Shown one piece after another: positions 20,254 through 28,587 of a DNA stretch of 64,000 nt (position 1 is its first letter; each line of letters starts with the position of its first letter). The translations under genes were made by a program, and so were the position numbers. The stretch is from Bacteroides sp. (GTDB lineage Bacteria; Bacteroidota; Bacteroidia; Bacteroidales; Muribaculaceae), in contig JAAVDH010000044.1 of the NCBI GenBank assembly GCA_014801865.1, forward strand, positions 1 to 64,000, read 5' to 3'. Under the pieces are notes generated by a model, which searched no databases, was not told the DNA's origin, and worked only from the letters and a program-made list of their open reading frames with translations.

Positions 20254-21295
20254 CACATCAAATCCAACTCATTCTGAGAATCCTCCTCATAATACCGCTA
20301 ACAGAAAGCGATACCTCTTCATTGATATAGCTAAAGGTATCGCAATAATTCTTGTCGTAATAGGTCATTTCTATCCTGATTCGTCACCCTTTTACTACGA
20401 ATGTATCCATCGTATTATATATACTTTCCATATGCCACTATTCATGATGGCAAGTGGATTTCTATATATAGCGACCCGACATGAGGTCAGCTATCTGTCA
20501 TTTGTGCGTAAAAAAACGCTTCGGTTGATGATTCCCTATATTGCTACTTCCATAATAATCCTTACTATAAAGCTGTTAACACAGGGACAAATGACAGTGG
20601 ATCATCCTGTAGATTTACATTCTTTTATAGAATGCTTGTATTTACCGGTCGCAGGTTATTTCCTATGGTTTCTTTGGGCCCTGTGGATTATGTTTCTTAT
20701 CGTCTATAATTTTACTACCCGTAGCTCTCGCATACTACTGGCGGTCATTGCGTTAGCAATATATTTATGTCCTATACAATTCCCAAGTATATTTTGCCTC
20801 GAGCAATTTCGCAGGATGTTTATTTACTTCATGGGAGGAATAATATTTTATGATTGGAAACATTATTTTTCTTCACTATCAATTAATACTTTCGGGTGTA
20901 TTATAACCATACTCTTCCTATTTGGAGAGATGGCTTACATAGCACTCGGTTTTAATAGATATCTGGAAATAATACTTCCCTGGTTAGGAATTGCAACGAC
21001 TCTATTTGTCGGTATGCTAATACAGAAAAATACACACTCGCTTATTTATCGCAGTATAATCAGAATATCATCCTACTCATTCTTTATCTATCTCTTTCAT
21101 ACTACTTTCATGGGGCCGGCCAAAGGTATTCTCATGAAGTTGCCTTTTTTCATTAACAGTTCGGAGATTTCGTTTTTAATCCTTGCAATTTCGATAGTAA
21201 CAATGGGTATTATCGCTCCTATTCTTACTGACCGATATCTGATACGGAAGTCCTCTGTGCTCTCATTTATATTCGGACAGAAGCCTATTCGTTAG
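20222..21295 (+). CDS. Acyltransferase family 3 membrane protein
   Basis: 357 aa; RYLFIDIAKGIAIILVVIGHF, FHMPLFMMASGFLY, many TM segments. The true start may be downstream of the overlap with the preceding gene. Confidence 0.9.
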   Translation: MTAKSHILRNNTSNPTHSENPPHNTANRKRYLFIDIAKGIAIILVVIGHFYPDSSPFYYECIHRIIYTFHMPLFMMASGFLYIATRHEVSYLSFVRKKTLRLMIPYIATSIIILTIKLLTQGQMTVDHPVDLHSFIECLYLPVAGYFLWFLWALWIMFLIVYNFTTRSSRILLAVIALAIYLCPIQFPSIFCLEQFRRMFIYFMGGIIFYDWKHYFSSLSINTFGCIITILFLFGEMAYIALGFNRYLEIILPWLGIATTLFVGMLIQKNTHSLIYRSIIRISSYSFFIYLFHTTFMGPAKGILMKLPFFINSSEISFLILAISIVTMGIIAPILTDRYLIRKSSVLSFIFGQKPIR

Positions 21296-22290
21296 GGGCG
21301 GGCGAAGCGGAGGGTCGCGCGAAGGAGTGGAAGGCTGAGAGTCAGGAGACGGTTGCCTTCCGAGAAGGTGGCGTAGGCCTCATCAGTATGGCAGCGGAAT
21401 TGCGTATCATACCACTTCAGTTCGTATTGCCCCGCAAAAGGGGATGGAGTAAGGACACCCTTTAGCATTCCGCAACGCCATTGGTCAGCACCGGTTTCGG
21501 CTCCAGTATAGTATATGATGTCGTATCCGTCTTCCGCATTGCTGACAAGTATCACCTGATATTTGCCGCCAAGCCGTGATACGGCAGGGTCCATTTCGCG
21601 GTCAAGATAGCGCCAATATCCCTCGTGGGAGTCTTGAACCTCAGCAGCATAGTGCTCGAGGCTGTCGCGCGTCCATGATGTTGCCACCTTGCGCCACGCA
21701 GGATAACACTCCTCCACTACGGCATAATCCATTTTGACATTACCCCGTGTCAGAAAGTGACATTCCCTGACCGATGCGATGTGTCCACAAATACCCTCCG
21801 GAAGTGTTGCTATATGTTCAAGAAGTTCCGAGCCACCATATACCGTTATCGCGCCCTTAGCCACCTCTACTGACAGGGTATTATAGCCCGAGGTAGCCGC
21901 CATTCCTTTAGAGATAACCCGGTCATACAGACTGCGATCGTCTAACGTAGCCACAATCCTCAGTGACGGGTCTGTCACTATCTCATCATTCATTGAGTAG
22001 TCTTTTGCGGCACGCATCAATTCTATATTACATGTACGACCGTCATCAGTAGTCCACCCCAAACCCCAGACGGTATTTCTTCTCCGTCCCTCCAGGGCTG
22101 CACGTGCCTCAAAAATCCATTTCACAGCCGCAGTATCAACACTGAAACTTACGGAAGTGTCAGCCACATTATCAGGAAGCTCAATGTAACGGAGCTTTGC
22201 ATCGTAGTGCTCCGTACCCCACAGATTACCGGTGCTACCCGTGAGACCCAGCAATATGGCTATTACAACACACCTGAATAGGCTCCTCAT
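21292..22290 (-). CDS. Hypothetical secreted protein
   Basis: 332 aa, N-terminal signal peptide MRSLFRCVVIAILLGLTGSTGNLWG; no family recognised. Confidence 0.7.
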   Translation of the reverse strand: MRSLFRCVVIAILLGLTGSTGNLWGTEHYDAKLRYIELPDNVADTSVSFSVDTAAVKWIFEARAALEGRRRNTVWGLGWTTDDGRTCNIELMRAAKDYSMNDEIVTDPSLRIVATLDDRSLYDRVISKGMAATSGYNTLSVEVAKGAITVYGGSELLEHIATLPEGICGHIASVRECHFLTRGNVKMDYAVVEECYPAWRKVATSWTRDSLEHYAAEVQDSHEGYWRYLDREMDPAVSRLGGKYQVILVSNAEDGYDIIYYTGAETGADQWRCGMLKGVLTPSPFAGQYELKWYDTQFRCHTDEAYATFSEGNRLLTLSLPLLRATLRFARP

Positions 22291-22303
22291 ACCAAGACGG
22301 ATA

Positions 22304-23212
22304 TTACTTTAACCTCTCGGCTATATGGGATAAGAACTCATCTTCAGGCATGTCCCATGCCATCCAGTCAATCGTAAAACCTCTGCGCTCCATGCCCCTG
22401 AACCAGGTCATCTGTCGCTTGGCGAACTGATGTATGGCAGTTTCAAGCCCTTTCACCATATCATCGTAGGTCATCTGACCGGTCACATATAGTGTAAGAA
22501 ACTTGTACTCCAATCCGTAATAAATCAAATCTTCAGGCGCCACGCCGCTATCAATGAGACGACGCACCTCATCTACCATACCTGACTCAAGGCGTGAATG
22601 AAGACGCTCAGTGATGCGTCTGCGACGTGTATCCCGATCTATGTCAATACCTATTATCACGGCATCCTTCACGGGTTCAGGGCGTGTAGCTACCGCCAGT
22701 TCAGGATGCTCAAGATAGTACGTCTGTATCTCTATGGCTCGAATCGCACGTTTACACGTATCCACATCCGTAACGTTATGCAGTGTCTTCATTCTCTCAA
22801 GCCGACGGGTTAGTTCTTCAAGAGTCTGTCCCTCGAGCTCCTTTCGCAGACCTTCATTGACCGGCACCTCCGGCAGAGCCAGACCGTTAAGCAGAGCCTC
22901 GACGTACATGCCGGTACCGCCGCACACCACCGCCAACCTGTCACGACCTTCGATATCACGCCGGACAGCAGATGCATCGCGCAGATACTCAAACAGATTA
23001 TACTTGTCACCGGCGGGACGTATGTCTATAAGATGATAGGGCACTCCGTCATACTCCTCAAGGTCCTTACCGGTACCAAGGTCCATACCACGGTATATCT
23101 GTCGCGAGTCAGCCGATATTATCTCGCCTCCAAACCGCTTTGTCACACTAACTGCACGATTCGTTTTGCCCGATGCCGTAGGGCCCACGATAACCAATAG
23201 TTTACCCATCAC
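22304..23212 (-). CDS. miaA: tRNA dimethylallyltransferase
   Basis: 302 aa; VIVGPTASGKTNRAV, ISADSRQIYRGMDLGTGK, QFAKRQMTWFR. Confidence 0.97.
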   Translation of the reverse strand: MMGKLLVIVGPTASGKTNRAVSVTKRFGGEIISADSRQIYRGMDLGTGKDLEEYDGVPYHLIDIRPAGDKYNLFEYLRDASAVRRDIEGRDRLAVVCGGTGMYVEALLNGLALPEVPVNEGLRKELEGQTLEELTRRLERMKTLHNVTDVDTCKRAIRAIEIQTYYLEHPELAVATRPEPVKDAVIIGIDIDRDTRRRRITERLHSRLESGMVDEVRRLIDSGVAPEDLIYYGLEYKFLTLYVTGQMTYDDMVKGLETAIHQFAKRQMTWFRGMERRGFTIDWMAWDMPEDEFLSHIAERLK

Positions 23213-23257
23213 ACGCAGCTCTTCTGATTATTTGCTTGATATTTCAGTCAATCCCGC

Positions 23258-24595
23258 TCACTCAATCAGCCCCATGACGTACTTACGCCAGAACTCCCTT
23301 AACTTCCAGAAAGGTACGTCCTCGTTATTGTCAGACACATATAGCCAATTGGGGTCGTCATAGTCAACCTCCCACTCCTTCACATCGCGCAGACGGAAGG
23401 ACGGGCGATAATGCTTTATCTTATACAACCGACGACCGTCATGGCTATAAGACTTCCAAGCCATAGCCACTTTATAGAGCCTATAAAGCTCCGCCGTGAA
23501 GAACGGGCTGAATAAGCCCTTCTCCGACATGACGTCAAGTTCCTCAGCCGTCATCCACACGGCCGAAGGATAGCGCTCGTCAAGTTCCTTCTTTTGGGAG
23601 GGGGTGGGGAAACACAGAAAATGGAAAATATTAAAATCTGCATTGCCAATTCCATTGGAATACATATATCTGATATCCAACCCCTGCATTCTGGTGAAGT
23701 TTGTAAAGATTTTATACCCCTCATCACGTGACATCGTGCTGCGAAACGGTACCATTAGCTTAAATGGAGTATCCATTTTGCGTTCCACGGGCGCAAGGTC
23801 GGCGGACTCGTCAGGCACCTTTACCATGATCTTATCTTCGTAGATTACAATCATTCTGGTGCGTGTATATCGTCCCTGACGCTGCCAGCTACCTTCGAGA
23901 TTCTGGTTGTAATAATTCCAAACTCCGGCATATCGTATACCACAGTGAATGCCTACGATGATATATACCAACACGGGAATCCAAATGAATACGAATTTAT
24001 CAGCGCTATTGAGATTGACATTAATATAGCTAATCAAATAGTATGCCCAGACGGTCACACTCAGCAGTGAGTAGACAATTACCATCAATCGCAACTGATA
24101 TCGGTTCTCCTGACTGTAAGTGCGTCCTACGAATCCACGTTCCACCGACAGTCCGTTGCGTCTGATACAAGCCTTACAGTAGGCCAGTTCCTGTCCACGT
24201 CTATAGGCGATATAGGCCACGACAGATGCTATGGGCGCTACAATCAGCACAGTCAGAAAAGACATGTCAGCATTGAGCAGATCAGGGTCAAAAAACATAT
24301 TTACCCATCCTTGGTCATAGGCCACGATATTCACTACCATCACAACCGCAGTCCAGAAGAGAGTCCTCGATGCCAGATGTTCCATCAGGCTACATGCGGG
24401 AGACTTTTGCTGTGACTGCCGTCGCATAATAGACACCAGCAAGATGTCAAGCACAATGGCCACAACAGGATGCCATACGCGCGGCACCCACAGGTCCAGC
24501 ACTATTAACAGTGTGAGCGCACCTGTAGCAGTGAGCCAATCGGTCCACAGACTAAAGATACTTCTCAGGTGATTGTCTTTAATGCTCTTCTGCAT
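23258..24595 (-). CDS. Hypothetical membrane protein
   Basis: 445 aa with several N-terminal TM segments and a soluble C-terminal half; no family recognised. Confidence 0.7.
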   Translation of the reverse strand: MQKSIKDNHLRSIFSLWTDWLTATGALTLLIVLDLWVPRVWHPVVAIVLDILLVSIMRRQSQQKSPACSLMEHLASRTLFWTAVVMVVNIVAYDQGWVNMFFDPDLLNADMSFLTVLIVAPIASVVAYIAYRRGQELAYCKACIRRNGLSVERGFVGRTYSQENRYQLRLMVIVYSLLSVTVWAYYLISYINVNLNSADKFVFIWIPVLVYIIVGIHCGIRYAGVWNYYNQNLEGSWQRQGRYTRTRMIVIYEDKIMVKVPDESADLAPVERKMDTPFKLMVPFRSTMSRDEGYKIFTNFTRMQGLDIRYMYSNGIGNADFNIFHFLCFPTPSQKKELDERYPSAVWMTAEELDVMSEKGLFSPFFTAELYRLYKVAMAWKSYSHDGRRLYKIKHYRPSFRLRDVKEWEVDYDDPNWLYVSDNNEDVPFWKLREFWRKYVMGLIE

Positions 24596-24639
24596 ACTCT
24601 AAAACAATCAGGTAGGGGTGCTACCCGATATATTACATA

Positions 24640-26844
24640 TTACTTAAGATTCTTATTGAAATAGTCGATCAAGCGTCCGTACACCACGGAACGTGAGTTA
24701 CAGCCGTTGATCGAATGATTCATGTTGGGGAAAGCCATCATGTCACACCACTTGCCCACGCCCTGAAGCGCACCGACAAACTCGATGGTATTGGCGGGAT
24801 GCACATTGTCATCAAGGGTGCCATACATAATCAGTGTAGGACATGCCAGTGAGCTGACTCTATTCATAGGCGCTGATTCACGATAGCCCTGCTCATTTTC
24901 CTGAGGGGTGAGCATGTAGCGCTCGGCATAGACAGTATCATAGAGGCGCCAGTCAGTAACGGGAGCCACGGCCACGGCCGCAGCAAACGGCGTATTGGGA
25001 GCAGTAGCGAGCATCAGAGTCTCATAACCACCATAGCTCCATCCATGGATACCTATGCGCGAAGCGTCAACAAACGGCAGTGAGCCTATGTAACGAGCGG
25101 CATTAATCTGGTCAATGGTCTCATAGTAGCCCAAACGGCGGTATACCACATCCATGAAAGCGCGTCCACGTCCTCCTGTGCCACGTCCGTCAACACAAAC
25201 CACTACATAACCCTGAGTGGCTGCATAGTCGGTCCAGTCAACTTTCCATCTATTGAGCACCTCCTGAGAGCCTGGGCCACTATACTGATACATAATCACC
25301 GGACAGCGACGCCCATCGGCATCAGCCGGACGAATCATGTAGCCATTAAGTTCCACGTCATCACTGCGGAAGGTAAAGAACTCACGTTTGGTAAGCGAGG
25401 CATAGCGGCGCGCATAGTCGGCATTATCAGATATTACACGCACAGACTTGCCTGTGGGTGCGGCACACATAGTATAGACGGGCACCTTCTCAGCCGTAGA
25501 GTAATTGAGAGCGAAGTAGTTCATCGCCGGGCTGAAATGAGCTACAGCGTAACCCTTAGCGGGTGACAACGCAGTCACCACACCCTTGCGATCCACGGCA
25601 CTTACCGTGCGGTCAAGCGGGCTTGACGAAGCCGCCTGATAATAGTGAAGTCCCTTGGCAGCATCATAGCCGTAGTATGCGGTCACGTCATAGTCGCCCG
25701 TAGTGATACGTCGCTGCAAAGCTCCGGAATAGGAATAGCGGTACAGCTGGTCATAGCCGGTGCGCGACGAGAACATGACGAATCCGTCACTCTCCAGCGT
25801 GAGGTCCTCATACACATTGGTGCTGAGCCAGCACTTACTCTCTTCGGTAAGTATGGACTTTGCCACAGCCGAACGGGGATTAGCCATATACAGCTCCATA
25901 CGAGTCTGCGCACGGTTGAGCGTAGTAATCATAACGTCATTTCCGCCCGGTGCAAACGCTATGCGCGGTATATACTCAATGCGCGGGTCAGTAAGTGCAA
26001 TATCCTTGTTCTTGCGGGTCTCCACGTCGTAGGAGTGTACCGATGCCTTTGCATTGACCTGTCCGGCCACGGGGTATTTATATACAAACTGTCCGGGATA
26101 GAGCGAATATTGGCTCAGAGGGTCACAACTGCCCTCAAACAGCTGTAGAGTATAGCTCGGCACAGCAGCTTCATTATATTTGATGTAGCACAGCGACAGA
26201 TTGTCGGCTGACCAGGCCATAGACGATGTAGTGGCAAACTCCTCCTGATATGTCCAATCGGGCACACCGTTGATAACCTCATTGACCACACCATCGGTAG
26301 TTACAGGTACCTCAGTGAGATAATCGAGTTTCTTGATGAAGATATTATTATCGGCCATAAAGGCTATCATACGTCCGTTGGGCGAGAATACCGGAGCCTG
26401 CTGACGCTTATGCTCCGTCGAGAGAGGCCGCAGCAGACGACTACGAATCTCGTAGAAATAATACTCGGCATCAAACGAATGGCGGTATATGGGACGTGAA
26501 TTGGTCCACACCATCACTTTGGTTCCATCGGGACTTAATTCAAAGCCATCGAAAGAGTCAATCGTATTTTCACGTGTATGGGTAGCGTCGACCACCACCT
26601 CAATAACCTTTCCGGTCTTGGTATCAAATCGCTCAATCTTGCGATTGTCGTCCGAGAGCTGAAGATAACTCAATCCGTCGGGCATGAAACAATAGGCGGG
26701 CATTCCGGGCACTCTTGCCTGACGCTCGACATAATTCTCAATACCTCTGAAGTCAGTAAGGCCTGCCGCCTCTGCGGGGGCAAAGGCCATCATACCTGTT
26801 GCGACAGCGGCTATAAGATTCAGTTTTACTCTATAATGTTTCAT
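24640..26844 (-). CDS. S9 family peptidase, dipeptidyl-peptidase IV type
   Basis: 734 aa; DPP4-like propeller (MAFMADNNIFIKKL), GIHGWSYGGYETLML catalytic Ser, DDNVHPANT, NMNHSI. Confidence 0.95.
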   Translation of the reverse strand: MKHYRVKLNLIAAVATGMMAFAPAEAAGLTDFRGIENYVERQARVPGMPAYCFMPDGLSYLQLSDDNRKIERFDTKTGKVIEVVVDATHTRENTIDSFDGFELSPDGTKVMVWTNSRPIYRHSFDAEYYFYEIRSRLLRPLSTEHKRQQAPVFSPNGRMIAFMADNNIFIKKLDYLTEVPVTTDGVVNEVINGVPDWTYQEEFATTSSMAWSADNLSLCYIKYNEAAVPSYTLQLFEGSCDPLSQYSLYPGQFVYKYPVAGQVNAKASVHSYDVETRKNKDIALTDPRIEYIPRIAFAPGGNDVMITTLNRAQTRMELYMANPRSAVAKSILTEESKCWLSTNVYEDLTLESDGFVMFSSRTGYDQLYRYSYSGALQRRITTGDYDVTAYYGYDAAKGLHYYQAASSSPLDRTVSAVDRKGVVTALSPAKGYAVAHFSPAMNYFALNYSTAEKVPVYTMCAAPTGKSVRVISDNADYARRYASLTKREFFTFRSDDVELNGYMIRPADADGRRCPVIMYQYSGPGSQEVLNRWKVDWTDYAATQGYVVVCVDGRGTGGRGRAFMDVVYRRLGYYETIDQINAARYIGSLPFVDASRIGIHGWSYGGYETLMLATAPNTPFAAAVAVAPVTDWRLYDTVYAERYMLTPQENEQGYRESAPMNRVSSLACPTLIMYGTLDDNVHPANTIEFVGALQGVGKWCDMMAFPNMNHSINGCNSRSVVYGRLIDYFNKNLK

Positions 26845-26900
26845 TTTTACGACTTACTTAACAGTGTGAATAATGAATGGGTTCATTTTAGGGGTATAGG

Positions 26901-28547
26901 TTACCAGAGGGACATCTGCGCATCGTTGTCAATATGCTGACGGCGTGGGGGTGCCTTATATCCGAAATCATCCTCGGCCTGCGGTTCCTTAGGCTGTCGC
27001 GGGGCGGGTGGTGGCGGAGGAGGGGTAGATACCATCCAGTCAGATCCATCGAGCAGTTCGTCTATGGCAGATATCGCCGGCTTCACTTTGCGCTTTGACT
27101 TTACGGAAGCTTCGGGAGCGGGTGGTACAGTAGCTGCAGTATTCATCAGTTCCGGAGCTGCGCTATAATCGGGCAGAATGGAGGAGGAAGTATCGGGGGT
27201 TTTGGAACAATCGGAATAATTGGAGCCATCGGATCTTTCAGAGGGAGAGACTGATGCGGCAGAGGGGATGGAGGAGGGGCCGGGGTTAGAGGTGGGTGCA
27301 GAGGTAGGTGTCGAGGTGGAGGGTTGGGATGTGGATTTAGAGGAGGATTTTGCAGGGCGACCTCTGCGACGGCGGGGGGCGGTAGCTTCCTTGATACGTT
27401 CTTCGGCTTCCACTACCGTGGTACGTGCGGCCTTGAAGCGCTCTTCCGATTCATTAAGACGAGTCTCTGTATCCCGGAGACGAAGCTCAGTATCATTAAG
27501 GCGGGATTCGGTATCATGGAGGCGTGTCTCTGACTCGCGGAGCTTGGCCTTTAGGTCAGTGATATCATTTCTCAGACTTTCGCACTCGCTTGTAAGGCGG
27601 TGTGCCGAAGCATTTGCCTGAGCTACCATCACGTCGCGGCGCTTACGTATGTCATCCAACTCCGTGGCGCGGGCTTTCGCTTCCTCTGCGGTTTTCGTGA
27701 GTGATACGTTTTCTTCGGTAAGACGGGTGTTATCGTCAGTGAGGCGAGTGATTTCAGCTTTCAGTCGGTCAAGTTCTTCACTGAGTCGACTTAATTCAGC
27801 TTCATGGTCACTGCGGCTCACCATATCCTCGGCAGGTAGCGGTGGAGCAGGTACTTCGGCTGAATCCGTTGTGGCGACAGCAGTGGTGTCGGTCACGGTA
27901 TCACAGCTATCGGCGGAGTGTACGGTATGGTCCAACGAAGCCACACGGAGCTTATTGAGCATACTTCGGTTTTCGAGCTGATACTGCTCCTTTTCGGCCT
28001 CGAGCTGAGCGACCTGTCCCTCCAGGTCATGCACTCTATCGGAGAGAGCACGCTTCTGGCGGTCTGCACTAAGCTGGGCTGTCTTCATTACCTTGCGCTT
28101 CTCTTCAAGCTGGTCATTGCGCTTCTTCAGTTCAGTAACTTCCTCGGAGGCGCGTCGGCGATCAACTTCTACCATGGCAAGTGCATGAGCTTTAGCTGCA
28201 TCCACAGCCTCGTGCAGCGACTGGCGCAACTTTTCGTCAATGGCATTGAGCAGATATGCACGCTGCGCCTCAGTGTTGAGACAGCTGCTTACAAACTCAG
28301 GCTGCCACTCGTTGAACAGACGTATGGTCTCATCAAAGATTTTACCGGTCAGAGCCTCATCAGGTTCGGGCATCGGGCCACAGTCGGCCACCTCTGCATG
28401 TGAATCACCCGCACTCACGCCGACTGTTGACGAAGCATCCTCGGCAACAGTCTCTTCTCCGGAAGAGAGAAGGTTGTCATATTCCTCATCTTCATCCTCA
28501 GAGGGGGAAAATCCCAGGGCACACTTAATTTTGCTAAATACTGACAT
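26901..28547 (-). CDS. Coiled-coil hypothetical protein with basic/Ser-Thr-Pro-rich linker
   Basis: 548 aa; long heptad stretches (SRLSEELDRLKAEITRLTDDNTRLTEENVSLTK; SRLNDTELRLRDTETRLNESEERF), then RRRRGRPAKSSSKSTSQPSTSTPTSAPTS. Confidence 0.75.
   Translation of the reverse strand: MSVFSKIKCALGFSPSEDEDEEYDNLLSSGEETVAEDASSTVGVSAGDSHAEVADCGPMPEPDEALTGKIFDETIRLFNEWQPEFVSSCLNTEAQRAYLLNAIDEKLRQSLHEAVDAAKAHALAMVEVDRRRASEEVTELKKRNDQLEEKRKVMKTAQLSADRQKRALSDRVHDLEGQVAQLEAEKEQYQLENRSMLNKLRVASLDHTVHSADSCDTVTDTTAVATTDSAEVPAPPLPAEDMVSRSDHEAELSRLSEELDRLKAEITRLTDDNTRLTEENVSLTKTAEEAKARATELDDIRKRRDVMVAQANASAHRLTSECESLRNDITDLKAKLRESETRLHDTESRLNDTELRLRDTETRLNESEERFKAARTTVVEAEERIKEATAPRRRRGRPAKSSSKSTSQPSTSTPTSAPTSNPGPSSIPSAASVSPSERSDGSNYSDCSKTPDTSSSILPDYSAAPELMNTAATVPPAPEASVKSKRKVKPAISAIDELLDGSDWMVSTPPPPPPAPRQPKEPQAEDDFGYKAPPRRQHIDNDAQMSLW
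27451..27534 (-). repeat. 21-bp (heptad) tandem repeats within the coiled-coil gene
   Basis: Units tcattaagacgagtctctgta / tcccggagacgaagctcagta / tcattaaggcgggattcggta / tcatggaggcgtgtctctgac. Confidence 0.85.
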
Positions 28548-28587
28548 CGGCTCAGCTTACTTATGACATGTATCTTATGATTGGTTT

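Noticed and set aside
27451-27800. Possible CRISPR-like periodic repeat
   Set aside because: Period is 21 bp, in frame, encodes coiled-coil heptads; no spacers and no cas genes.
27220-28566. Overlapping plus-strand ORFs opposite the coiled-coil gene
   Set aside because: Arg/Ser-rich products of the reverse complement of heptad repeats.
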